Source of the DNA: a virus
DNA: 64,000 nucleotides
Strand: one strand, 5' to 3'
IMG/VR virus record: IMGVR_UViG_3300037247_001239
Coordinates: 1-64,000 of that record
The notes beneath the pieces are model-generated. The model saw only the letters and a list, made by a program, of their open reading frames with translations, searched no databases and was not told the DNA's origin. Positions 7,028 through 14,081 of the stretch are shown here, in pieces; position 1 is the stretch's first letter, and each line of letters begins with the position of its first letter. The position numbers and the translations under genes are program-made.

Positions 7028-7116
7028 ATTGTCCTCCTTGGTTGTTCTCAAGTGCCGGCTTTCCACCGACTTGGCCCTCTGGACTGTCACGTCTTTCGCC
7101 GGCCCCTCCGACACGA

Positions 7117-7338
7117 CTACCGGCGCTCGCTTGTGGCGTTCCGGCTTGCCTTTTGCATGGTTCGGCTGTTCGTGGAGCCGCACCCGACGTTGGGGTGCCG
7201 AGCACTCGTGTTCTCCTCGAAGTCCAGGCGCTCTTCCACCGCCGCCAACTCGCCGCGCTCGAGGGCACGCTCGACCTCGCGCCGCCGCGACTCTTCGGCG
7301 TCAACGCACGTTTGGCCGTCGGGAATGGTCAGTGGCAT
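7117..7338 (-). CDS. Small charged protein, unknown
   Basis: 73 residues from ATG 7338, after ACAGGAGCACACC. The middle is a charged helix (ESRRREVERALERGELAAVEERLDF), the end is Asn/Ser/Arg-rich and probably disordered. Located between the tRNA and the repeat-flanked gene. No family recognised. Confidence 0.5.
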   Translation of the reverse strand: MPLTIPDGQTCVDAEESRRREVERALERGELAAVEERLDFEENTSARHPNVGCGSTNSRTMQKASRNATSERR

Positions 7339-7361
7339 GGTGTGCTCCTGTTACAGGTCTG

Positions 7362-7595
7362 TCACTTAGGTTGGTGCGCTTTGCGGGCAGCGGGCGGGCC
7401 GGAATCGACAGCCGACTTGAGCTTCCTCAGTCTCAACCCGCTGGGTACCAAACGGCTCACGCCGCTGGCCTTGAGCGTTACCCCTGTGAGTGCGTGTCCT
7501 TCCACGCCGCCGCCCGCCGCCCGCAAAACGCACGAATGAAACAGGACGCGCCGGCCGTCCGTTGCCGGCACGCCGGGGTAGATGGTTCGCTTCAT
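7362..7595 (-). CDS. Hypothetical basic protein at the edge of the 35-bp array
   Basis: 77 residues from ATG 7595 (a GTG nine bases further out is also open). Basic and Gly/Val-rich with no recognised motif. The start codon sits two bases from the first repeat block, so the block GAGTGAACC occupies the place of the ribosome-binding site. Anything bound to the repeats would be expected to affect this gene. Moderate confidence that it is coding. Confidence 0.4.
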   Translation of the reverse strand: MKRTIYPGVPATDGRRVLFHSCVLRAAGGGVEGHALTGVTLKASGVSRLVPSGLRLRKLKSAVDSGPPAARKAHQPK

Positions 7596-7596
7596 G

Positions 7597-7706
7597 GGGT
7601 TCACTCGCCACCTTCAGACTCTCTGACTTCTCGGTTCACTCCTCTGCCGCAGACTCTCCGTGCCATCGGTTCACTCATTTCCCACAGACTCTCACTAACC
7701 GCGGTT
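7597..7706. repeat. Left part of the 35-bp phased repeat array
   Basis: Three CAGACTCTC blocks at 7615, 7650 and 7685, exactly 35 bp apart. They alternate with CGGTTCACTC blocks at 7597, 7632 and 7667; a truncated cggtta at 7702 overlaps the stop codon of the ParB-like gene. The 8-bp stretches between blocks are not conserved. It is the same element as the large array at 8469-9091, on the other side of the ParB-like gene. Confidence 0.9.
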
Positions 7707-8442
7707 AGTATTTGCGGACCATCGCCTTGATCTTCTCGAACCTTGCCGCCTGCTCCGCGTCGGCCAGGTCAATGGTCTTGCACTCCAACACGGCAAGGAA
7801 CGCATCCATTATCTGGAGGTTGTCGCGTTGCGTGAGCGGTCCACCTTTCTGTAATGCCAGTTTGGCTGAGGCCGAACCGGCACAGCAGTCCAGGGCTTTT
7901 TTCAGCACGCCAATAAACTTGCCGTTTACGCGGCGGTAGCTGCGGCTCTCCTTCTTCGGTGGCTCGCCCTTCTTGGGTTTCATCTCCGCCAGGCCCTCGA
8001 CAACCCGCGTGAGAATCAACCTCTCCAGCGTGACCGGGTCCATGCACAATATCTTGCTGATGCGCTTCAGGCTGTAGCCCTGCTGCTTCAGCCGATAGCC
8101 AATCCAGGCTTTGTCGCCGGGGTCCAGTTGCCGACCGTGCCTCGCGTTCAGTTCGACTGACTTTGCGAACCACTGCTTTTCGGGAAGCTTCAGAATCTCG
8201 GCCGCAATCTTCGTCTGCTTGGCCTTGCGGTGGATGAGGTAACGGTGTCGGCCGTCCAAACTCAGGAATGGATAGGGTCGTTTTGTCACCCTCACCAGTG
8301 CAATGGGCGGAAAGTTTGCACCCTGCTGGTAGGCATCCCAGTACTGGTTGACGGTAAACCAGTTGGCGTCGGCGTTCACCCGCGGGTAATACGCCGCCTC
8401 GAATCCGATATCGTCAAGCGGAATCATCGTGATTTCCGGCAT
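7705..8442 (-). CDS. ParB-like DNA-binding protein
   Basis: 245 residues from ATG 8442 after AAAGGAGAATGTC. The N-terminal half has the ParB/sulfiredoxin layout: IPLDDI strand, a PPIALV strand, then SLDGRHRYLIHRKAK, matching the DGxHRxxA phosphate-binding motif (Asp63-Arg67). Residues about 97-145 (ELNARHG..LDPGDKAW..YRLKQQGYSLKRISKILCMDPVTL) form a KorB/ParB-type helix-turn-helix. ParB proteins bind clustered sites and often use CTP to spread. This gene lies between two blocks of the same 35-bp repeat, the natural candidate for its binding site. It could act in partition, replication control or transcription regulation. Confidence 0.82.
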   Translation of the reverse strand: MPEITMIPLDDIGFEAAYYPRVNADANWFTVNQYWDAYQQGANFPPIALVRVTKRPYPFLSLDGRHRYLIHRKAKQTKIAAEILKLPEKQWFAKSVELNARHGRQLDPGDKAWIGYRLKQQGYSLKRISKILCMDPVTLERLILTRVVEGLAEMKPKKGEPPKKESRSYRRVNGKFIGVLKKALDCCAGSASAKLALQKGGPLTQRDNLQIMDAFLAVLECKTIDLADAEQAARFEKIKAMVRKY

Positions 8443-8468
8443 GACATTCTCCTTTTGTAAGGTGTCAG

Positions 8469-9091
8469 AAAAACACTCGCATTTCGCAGACTCTCGGTTC
8501 TTCCGGTTCACTCTCACTCGCTATGGTTTACTCACGTGCGTCAGACTCTCTGCGGTCGCGGTTCACTCACCTGTGACAGACTCTCGGTAGTTCCGGTTCA
8601 CTCCGGCCTCCCAGATTCTCTATGAGCACGGTTCACTCGCGGTGGTCAGACTCTCCCCGCCGTCGGTTCACTCCGCCCCCACAGACTCTCGCTCGTTGCG
8701 GTTCACTCGTTGATCCCAGACTCTCGAAGAGCACGGTTTACTCCTTTCTTGCAGACTCTTCCCTCTCTCGGTTCACTCCGATGCGTCAGACTCTCACTCG
8801 TTGCGGTTCACTCACTTGTGACAGACCCTCGGCCGTTCCGGTTCACTCACAGCCAACAGGCTCTCAGCGATCACGGTTCACTCAGCCCGGTCAGACTCTC
8901 AGGAACGTCGGTTCACTCTCTTCCACAGACTCTCGCAGGAGACGGTTTACTCTCTTGGCGCAGACTCTCGGCGCTTGCGGTTCACTCCAGTCTGACAGAC
9001 TCTCGGTTTTCGCGGTTTACTCAAGTGCTTCGGATTCTCAATGGAAGCGGTTCACTCGAGCTTTGCAGACTCTCGCCGATGTCGGTTACTC
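8469..9091. repeat. Main 35-bp phased repeat array (16 regular units plus one irregular)
   Basis: The conserved block CAGACTCTC begins at 8542, 8577, 8612, 8647, 8682, 8717, 8752, 8787, 8822, 8857, 8892, 8926, 8961, 8996, 9031 and 9066. All spacings are 35 bp except one of 34. A second block, CGGTTCACTC, starts 17 bp into each unit. The two 8-bp gaps vary freely. An irregular unit at 8487 has an extra ggtttactc half-site at 8525. Because 35 is not a multiple of three and the gaps are free, this is not coding. Iteron, centromere (parS-like) or operator function is inferred. Confidence 0.95.
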
Positions 9092-10267
9092 CTCCCCATA
9101 CAAATGTTTCAGGGAATATCCCTCATACTCCCCTGGCCAGAGCGGCGGCTGAATCAAGTGTGCGTGTTGCTTGCCGTCCGGATGCTCGAAGATGAAGGGC
9201 GCCGGCGGCTCCTTACCCCAATACTCCCGGTACATGACGTGATGCAAATGAGACAAAAACAGCTTCACCGCCCACCGCCGGGCTCGAAAGTAAATCTGCT
9301 GCGGGGGCAACATCGGGACGCCGCTACCCGGCTGACCCTTGGGAATCTCGTCGTAGCCGTCGCCCTTCTTGGCGCAGGCCCGCACGACCTTGGGAACATA
9401 GCAACCGGACTTCCACGCATAGGCAGATGTGGCCTTGCCGACGCGATTCTCCCGCAGCCCTTGGGCAGCGTACTCCGAAAACTCGCCCGCAAGGTTCTGC
9501 TGCCACAAAGCCGCTTGCTTCTCCCACAGCAACCGCCCGTAGAAACACTTCTCCCGGTTCTTATTTTTGTTGAACGATTCGCCCAGGTGACCCAGGCAGA
9601 TCGTCTTCAACCGGCCATTGTAGGGACGGACGGAGAAAAACTTTACCAGCCCCTTGCTACCCTTCTCTGGAGCTTCTTCCTTGATGGCGTAGCCGTCGGT
9701 CCACACGCTTTGCAGCCTGACCCATTTCTGGCCGCTCCACTCCGACAGCTCTGTAATCTGCTCGTCGGTAATGGTGTCATCAATCCCAAGTTCCTTCAGT
9801 TTCTTTTGTGCGAGTTTACTGCCAGGCCACTTGAGGCTAGGGTCCAGCCCACCGAATCTCCAGATACCTCCTACCGTGGGCGCCTTGCGAATGTCGATGG
9901 TCGCAAGCAGGCCCGCCGAGATCACCGGCCCGATTCCGGTCTGGGCCAACATCCAGCGGCCAACAGCATAGCTCTTGGCAAACTCCGCCAAGAACCCTTT
10001 GATCGTGGCCTCCAGCCTGGACTCAGTGCTCTCCATCCATTCGATAAGCTCGTACGGTTCGCCCGCTAACTTTTCTGTCCTACCCTGGTGTGCGGCCCTG
10101 ATTCGCGCCCGTTGGAATGAGTAATACCTGTCCGTCAGGTAACGGGCGCCGGCGATCGAAATACCAGCCACCTTCCGTTTCAGTTCCCGCGAAAGCATCA
10201 CGGCAAAGTCACTTTCGCCGTTGCGGTCCGCGTCTTCAGGTGGGGCAGCTTCACAAACCTGCGACAT
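9086..10267 (-). CDS. Helix-hairpin-helix protein related to the IS110/IS116 transposase C-terminal domain
   Basis: 393 residues from ATG 10267 after ACAGGAGATTCCC. After an N-terminal helical, arginine-rich segment comes LAQTGIGPVISAGLLATIDI (residues 108-127) and IWRFGGLDP. Further on is NGRLKTICLGHL. These are the HhH and following elements of the Transposase_20 domain of IS110-family enzymes. The RuvC-like DEDD catalytic domain that precedes this in real IS110 transposases is absent, and a ~200-residue extension follows. It is therefore probably a DNA-binding protein of phage origin rather than a mobile element. Its stop codon lies within the last repeat of the 35-bp array. Confidence 0.65.
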   Translation of the reverse strand: MSQVCEAAPPEDADRNGESDFAVMLSRELKRKVAGISIAGARYLTDRYYSFQRARIRAAHQGRTEKLAGEPYELIEWMESTESRLEATIKGFLAEFAKSYAVGRWMLAQTGIGPVISAGLLATIDIRKAPTVGGIWRFGGLDPSLKWPGSKLAQKKLKELGIDDTITDEQITELSEWSGQKWVRLQSVWTDGYAIKEEAPEKGSKGLVKFFSVRPYNGRLKTICLGHLGESFNKNKNREKCFYGRLLWEKQAALWQQNLAGEFSEYAAQGLRENRVGKATSAYAWKSGCYVPKVVRACAKKGDGYDEIPKGQPGSGVPMLPPQQIYFRARRWAVKLFLSHLHHVMYREYWGKEPPAPFIFEHPDGKQHAHLIQPPLWPGEYEGYSLKHLYGEE

Positions 10268-10438
10268 GGGAATCTCCTGTTTGGAAACAAGCACCCCGCG
10301 GCCAGCCCGCCGCCGACCGCAGGGTGTGGAAGCGACCACTCGAATCAGAGCCGACCAAAGCCAGAAGGCGAGTCGTCGCTGGGAAAGTCAGAAGCATGGT
10401 CGGCTCTCGTTCACGGGTTTTCGTTCCGCGTGAAAAGC

Positions 10439-10468
10439 AGAATAGCAGACAGGCCACTTTCCCGTCAA
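10439..10468 (-). promoter_or_regulatory. Sigma70-type promoter for the leftward early operon
   Basis: Minus strand TTGACG (10468-10463), 18-bp spacer, TATTCT (10444-10439). It is about 170 bp upstream of the first leftward gene and back-to-back with the rightward promoter at 10521, so this is a divergent control region. Confidence 0.6.
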
Positions 10469-10492
10469 GACGACGTTTGGATATTTTTTGCC

Positions 10493-10510
10493 GGACCAGC
10501 AAAATGGTCC
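10493..10510. promoter_or_regulatory. Inverted repeat between divergent promoters (operator candidate)
   Basis: GGACCA, six bases, TGGTCC: a perfect dyad lying between the leftward -35 (10468) and the rightward -35 (10521). Position and symmetry fit a repressor operator; the XRE protein at 14733 is one possible ligand. Binding is inferred only. Confidence 0.45.
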
Positions 10511-10520
10511 TGCCGTAATC

Positions 10521-10549
10521 TTGACACGTTCGGCCGAATTGGCTAGGTT
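10521..10549 (+). promoter_or_regulatory. Sigma70-type promoter for rightward genes
   Basis: TTGACA (10521-10526), 17-bp spacer, TAGGTT (10544-10549), about 95 bp upstream of the gene at 10644. The -10 side (GGCTAGGTTGGCG) is repeated at 10911-10923. Confidence 0.7.
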
Positions 10550-10643
10550 GGCGGACACGCCCTGATTGCGGTGCCAGTCGCCTGGCAACAGATGTCCGCG
10601 TTCGGCCGCCCGTTTTTCGTCCCCCCTCACAAGGAGCAATGTC

Positions 10644-10883
10644 ATGTGTGACCCCCCTACCGTCACGCCATTGACTGGCGAGCAGCTTTTGGCTCTCCGG
10701 TCAATGGACGACCCCGATATGTTCACCCGCGAAGAACTTTACGATCTGCGGAGACGGGCCCTTAGTCGGATCCACCCAAGCCAAGATGATGGTTGGGCCC
10801 GAGCCTTTCAGCGCCTCGCCGACGCGGCCGACATCCTGGACGCCTTTTATGGTCGTTCATCGGTGCAAAAAGGTCCCGCCTGA
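10644..10883 (+). CDS. Small protein, first gene of rightward operon
   Basis: 79 residues from ATG 10644, after AAGGAGCAATGTC. Contains FTREELYDLRRRALSRIHPSQ, followed by a helical WARAFQRLADAADILDAFY segment. No family recognised. Being the first gene after a strong promoter next to the early leftward promoter, a regulatory or host-takeover role is plausible. Confidence 0.6.
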   Translation: MCDPPTVTPLTGEQLLALRSMDDPDMFTREELYDLRRRALSRIHPSQDDGWARAFQRLADAADILDAFYGRSSVQKGPA

Positions 10884-10890
10884 TTGTTTC

Positions 10891-10919
10891 TTGACTCGGC
10901 GGGCCGTATCGGCTAGGTT
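10891..10919 (+). promoter_or_regulatory. Second copy of the rightward promoter
   Basis: TTGACT (10891-10896), 17-bp spacer, TAGGTT (10914-10919). The 13-base -10 region is identical to that of the promoter at 10521. It lies just after the stop of the first gene, ahead of a ~340-bp stretch without a convincing gene. Confidence 0.65.
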
Positions 10920-11263
10920 GGCGAATGCCAGCCGCCTGGTCGACTCAAATACCGCCTCACCGAAGAGGCAGGGCCCATCCCGGAGGTCCGAGGGGGTCGC
11001 AACCTTTGATGCTACTCTGGTTGCCGGTCGCAAGACCGAGAGGCATCGCGCCAGGCCCGCCATCCGGCTGGAGACGTTCCAGGAGCCCGCGACAACTGGC
11101 AAGAACCGAAGCTAGAGCGGAAAGTCCGCTTGGGCACCCGCATACGAAAGCGGCTCGGCATTCGGGTTGTCGCACCCATTGCCCACGACCAGGGCAGTAC
11201 GTGGAAGGCTAGCGATGTAGCCACGTCAAAAATCCAGAACGGAGGCCCTGGGGGAATTGCAGC
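10920..11263. other. Gene-poor leader between promoter and HNH gene
   Basis: Open frames here lack ribosome-binding sites and natural amino-acid composition. The stretch follows a good promoter and may be an untranslated leader or small RNA. I found no structure I can name. Confidence 0.3.
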
Positions 11264-11752
11264 ATGGGTGCATACCAAAAGCGCAACAGGCGATTGGAAA
11301 AGCTCGGTTACGAGTCCTATGAGGAGTATCTACAAAGCAACCTCTGGAATTCCATTCGCAGCCGCGTTATGACCCGAGACCAGCAGAAATGCCGCATTTG
11401 TGGAGGTCGGGCGTCGAATGTCCACCATTGGGGCTACCGCGAACCCACCCTGCTGGGGAAGTGCTTACTGGAGTTGTGGGCACTCTGCCGCAAATGCCAC
11501 CTGTTTATCGAGTTCGAGAAAAACGGCGAAAAAGCCAAATTTGGCAGTGCTCGTAGGCGACTGAAAATACTCTGCCGTCTAAAGGGATTGACATTTGACT
11601 CGGTCAACCCGCGGTGGGATGGAAAACCACCCCCTAAACGACGAAAACGGCGGCGATGCCAATTCTGCGGCATACGAAAGACCTTGGGCACGTTCCGCAC
11701 TACAGAAAACCCTGTCTGCCGTAAATGTGAGAAGGAACTCGCAATAGTATAG
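11264..11752 (+). CDS. HNH endonuclease
   Basis: 162 residues. CRICGGRASNVHHWGY at about residues 43-58, followed by LCRKCHLFIEFE, gives the zinc-supported HNH (beta-beta-alpha metal) core. A second zinc ribbon (CQFCGIRK...CRKC) sits at the basic C terminus (KRRKRRR). It is probably a free-standing homing-type nuclease that cuts DNA. The ATG at 11264 has only a poor ribosome-binding site, so the exact start is uncertain. Confidence 0.75.
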   Translation: MGAYQKRNRRLEKLGYESYEEYLQSNLWNSIRSRVMTRDQQKCRICGGRASNVHHWGYREPTLLGKCLLELWALCRKCHLFIEFEKNGEKAKFGSARRRLKILCRLKGLTFDSVNPRWDGKPPPKRRKRRRCQFCGIRKTLGTFRTTENPVCRKCEKELAIV

Positions 11753-11968
11753 CCACCCGGCGCCCAACCCCCATCTACACAAATCCTACACAATTGCAAA
11801 TAGCAACCACTTACCAGCAAGCAACTTATCCCGTCGCACCGCTCCCCTGATGGTGACGTGCATAATGGGCGGGTGAAAATCACGGCGGCGGCGTGGACAG
11901 TGACACGTGACACGACTCGGGTGTGCCCATGGTCAGTGCCGAGCAGTTCGCATGGGAGCCGGTGCAAT

Positions 11969-11988
11969 TCCGGCCCGCCGTGACCTTT
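11969..11988 (+). repeat. 20-bp direct repeat, copy 1
   Basis: Exact 20-base match to 12167-12186, reading TCCGGCCCGCCGTGACCTTT. Copy 1 lies upstream of the gene at 12022, and copy 2 lies 45 bp before the start at 12212. Each is therefore upstream of a start codon. Confidence 0.6.
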
Positions 11989-12021
11989 GGATCTGTCCTA
12001 TTTTTGGAAAGGGGGATTCTG

Positions 12022-12354
12022 ATGGCATGGGATCAAACAGGTGATCTGAAGACTTGGGCGGCAGCCGACAGGGCCATGGCGGCGACCCAGGCAGCGCTCA
12101 GAGCCAGAGAGGAAGCCAAGCAGGCCGAATCCGAAAAGGGGCCGGTTGAGAAACCTGACGGCGGTGTCCGGCCCGCCGTGACCTTTACCCCCACCCATAA
12201 GGGGCGATCCGATGGACCACCGAATAGTGACTGCCGCTCAATTGAAAGAAGGCTACTACGAAAAAGTCGGCCCAATAATCGTCCATCGTGGTTTCAGACT
12301 CTTGGGGAGCAGGGAAGACGGGACATTCGCTGTAGAGGTGCCAGAAGCCCGTGA
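12022..12354 (+). CDS. Ala/Glu-rich small protein, 3' end doubtful
   Basis: 110 codons from ATG 12022, after AAAGGGGGATTCTG. The first ~60 residues look real (helical, Ala/Glu/Gln-rich). The last ~48 codons overlap another well-supported gene (12212) in a different frame and have unnatural Arg/Ser/Pro composition. An undetected frameshift or lost stop is possible. Function unknown. Confidence 0.45.
   Translation: MAWDQTGDLKTWAAADRAMAATQAALRAREEAKQAESEKGPVEKPDGGVRPAVTFTPTHKGRSDGPPNSDCRSIERRLLRKSRPNNRPSWFQTLGEQGRRDIRCRGARSP
12167..12186 (+). repeat. 20-bp direct repeat, copy 2
   Basis: See copy 1 at 11969-11988. This copy lies inside the 12022 reading frame and encodes the same RPAVTF peptide that copy 1 would encode in its frame. 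Confidence 0.6.
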
Positions 12355-12400
12355 ATCGTACGACTATTTTGACATGCGGTGCCCTCAGCCACGAGCATGA
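12212..12400 (+). CDS. Small hypothetical protein
   Basis: 62 residues from ATG 12212, after AAGGGGCGATCCG. Starts MDHRIVTAAQLKEGYYEKVG; alternating beta-strand pattern with VEVPEARESYDYFD. Its stop overlaps the next start (ATGA), indicating coupled translation. No family recognised. Confidence 0.6.
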   Translation: MDHRIVTAAQLKEGYYEKVGPIIVHRGFRLLGSREDGTFAVEVPEARESYDYFDMRCPQPRA

Positions 12401-12717
12401 CCATGAACCGCCGAACCTCATTCAAGACCATGCTGGGCGCCATCGTCGCGGCACTCTGGCCCGCAAAGGCGACCGATACCCAGGAGTGCCATGCTGCGTG
12501 TCACTCGTCTAAATGCCACGTCTGGGGGTACGTCTCGCCAGGGCACTTACGGGCTTGGCACTGCCCCCCAACGGTAAATGTTGTCCTCTCGCAACGTACC
12601 CGGATCCCCTCGCGTGTCGGGAAGACCATGTTTCCGGAATGCCACGACTGTGACTTGAATGGAGGAACGATATTGTGCGTTCCGTGTGGTGACAGACGAG
12701 TATTCGACCAGACGTAG
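12397..12717 (+). CDS. Exported protein with Tat-like leader
   Basis: 106 residues from ATG 12397 (ATGA overlap). The N terminus NRRTSFKTMLGAIVAALWPA has the twin arginine, S/T-x-F-K and hydrophobic core of a Tat signal, with AKA near a cleavage point. The mature part has several Cys/His (CHAACHSSKCH, CHDC, CVPC), suggesting a metal-binding exported protein. Exported proteins of this kind are unusual in a phage early region. Function unknown. Confidence 0.55.
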   Translation: MTMNRRTSFKTMLGAIVAALWPAKATDTQECHAACHSSKCHVWGYVSPGHLRAWHCPPTVNVVLSQRTRIPSRVGKTMFPECHDCDLNGGTILCVPCGDRRVFDQT

Positions 12718-12727
12718 GGAAGATTCC

Positions 12728-12952
12728 ATGGACCAGCACGCCAACCCCCAGCGCCGTAAGCCGCCCCTGCCCAGCGCCGAAGAATTGGGCCTGCCGCGAC
12801 TGGTCGACCGCGACGGCATTCGCTGCCTGCCGGATGCACCTCAGTGGTGGGAGGAGTACCCGCCTGTCGGGGACGGCATTGTCGAGTGTATTATCGATAC
12901 CGAGGTGCGGCTGAAGAGGCCCGGCGCGGTGTTCTACCATGCCCATGAGTAA
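12728..12952 (+). CDS. Small hypothetical protein
   Basis: 74 residues from ATG 12728, after TAGGGAAGATTCC. Proline-rich start (RRKPPLPSAEELGLP) and an acidic DGIVECIIDTEVRL segment. Overlaps the next gene by 8 bases. No family recognised. Confidence 0.55.
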   Translation: MDQHANPQRRKPPLPSAEELGLPRLVDRDGIRCLPDAPQWWEEYPPVGDGIVECIIDTEVRLKRPGAVFYHAHE

Positions 12953-13121
12953 GTCCCAGCAGAAGAAAGCCCGGAAACGTGAGGCCAAGCTGCTCTACCA
13001 GTTGGCCGAACTGCATCGGCGCCGGGCAGCGTGCAGCGTGTTTCTGGCCAGGCTGTACGAGGTGAAGGCCCGTAACGCTTTCGTAACGCCAGCAACGTTA
13101 CAGAGGAGTGAGGATGCTTGA
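12945..13121 (+). CDS. Small basic helical protein
   Basis: 58 residues from ATG 12945, overlapping the upstream stop. Lys/Arg-rich start (SKSQQKKARKREAKLL) followed by an amphipathic helix. Could be nucleic-acid binding; function unknown. Confidence 0.5.
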   Translation: MSKSQQKKARKREAKLLYQLAELHRRRAACSVFLARLYEVKARNAFVTPATLQRSEDA

Positions 13122-13347
13122 CAGTGAACTACAGGCAGAATTAGGAAAGCGCATAGCCAGAACGGAGGCACTGTTGCGAATGTTCCGCCGCGACTCGGCC
13201 GCCGCCCATCGACGCCGCTGTGCCATCCACCAAGGCGTCCGGGAGACCGATACCCAGAACTGTCAGCACGACTGGGACCCAGTAATGCAGTGGTGCAGAC
13301 GCTGTGGGCTGGATAAGTTCGAGACCATGGAGAACCGCCATGCCTGA
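13114..13347 (+). CDS. Small protein with zinc-like Cys/His end
   Basis: 77 residues from ATG 13114, with AGAGGAGTGAGG as ribosome-binding site inside the previous gene's end. N-terminal helix (ELQAELGKRIARTEALLRMF), then a C-terminal CQHDWDPVMQWCRRCG motif typical of small phage zinc proteins. Function unknown. Confidence 0.55.
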   Translation: MLDSELQAELGKRIARTEALLRMFRRDSAAAHRRRCAIHQGVRETDTQNCQHDWDPVMQWCRRCGLDKFETMENRHA

Positions 13348-13609
13348 TCACTCGCCCGAACCGTGGTTGATCTCAGCATACGGGAGACACTTAGGTGGTC
13401 GACCGTGGACAGTTCTTTCTCACCCAACAGGTGGTGCCCAAGTTGTTGCCGGATGCGAGACAGAAAAAGACGCCAAACGTATCGTCGCCTGCGTCAACGC
13501 CTGTAAAGAGATCTCGACCGACGCGTTGGAGAGCGTCGGCAAACCCATGGACGGCGGCACAGTCGGGCTTGCCCTCTGCTGGGCAAGTAAAGCATCTTAC
13601 CCAACTTAA
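13340..13609 (+). CDS. Ea22/HTPGPW-like phage protein
   Basis: 89 residues from ATG 13340, overlapping the upstream stop. HSPEPW at the start and EKDAKRIVACVNACKEISTDALES in the second half match a branch of the HTPGPW family. Two relatives lie at 4919 and 17768. Function unknown. Confidence 0.6.
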   Translation: MPDHSPEPWLISAYGRHLGGRPWTVLSHPTGGAQVVAGCETEKDAKRIVACVNACKEISTDALESVGKPMDGGTVGLALCWASKASYPT

Positions 13610-13970
13610 CCAGCGGATGCACAGTGGATGTGGCATCGCACCCGGGGTAGGCCAGCCGCATCACCCCCAGTACGCCGGCCGGGGAAATTCACGAGCGATG
13701 GCACCCTGGCGGGCGGTGCTCAGAACAGGGTCGCACCCGGGGAGGTGAGGTCGACTGCGTGGGTGTAGCTACAATCATGGGGGGAGCCGGGAGCGTGGGG
13801 GGGCAGGCCGGGGGTGCCTTCTACCAGCCTGGTTACATGGAGGCTACATGGAGAGGGCACGGTCGACCGATTGTGCGGCACCGTTCCGCAGTGCACATTC
13901 GAGGCTGAAATTGTCGTAACTCGTGAAGCCGAAACCACTTACGTCGCCTCACATCTGGGGGCCTTTCACC

Positions 13971-14014
13971 CCAAACGCTGGCCAAAACCCTGCCAAAGTC
14001 TGACCAAAGCTCGA
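13971..14014. repeat. Four 11-bp phased CCAAA repeats
   Basis: CCAAA begins at 13971, 13982, 13993 and 14004, exactly one helical turn (11 bp) apart, with a loose CTG-like second half. They are the inverted counterpart of the TTTGG series at 14082-14158. Confidence 0.7.
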
Positions 14015-14081
14015 CCACTTCGCGGATGAGGTGGCGTCGCGCCGATCGCATTGACGGTCTGGCTTGGCGCTGCGCGACGGT

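Noticed and set aside
8469-9091. CRISPR array
   Set aside because: The conserved parts are two short blocks (9 and 10 bp) with 8-bp gaps, not identical 24-40 bp repeats with ~30 bp spacers, and no cas genes are near (the Cas4-like nuclease belongs to the recombination operon).
8622-9195. Long open frames on the plus strand across the 35-bp array
   Set aside because: Their Ser/Arg/Thr-rich sequence simply restates the repeat in successive frames. The 35-bp period is not a multiple of three, and no ribosome-binding site is present.
8469-10267. IS110 insertion sequence with bridge RNA
   Set aside because: The neighbouring protein lacks the DEDD catalytic domain, and the array is a phased tandem repeat rather than a folded single RNA. 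No terminal core or target duplication is visible.
10925-11212. 95-codon frame between the second promoter and the HNH gene
   Set aside because: Arg/Pro-rich composition typical of a non-coding GC-rich frame, and no ribosome-binding site upstream of its start.
11957-11988. Cobalamin-riboswitch-like string GGTGCAATTCCGG
   Set aside because: Only the short GGTGCAA...CCGG piece fits. The other conserved junction elements and the B12 box are missing, and downstream genes have no link to cobalamin.
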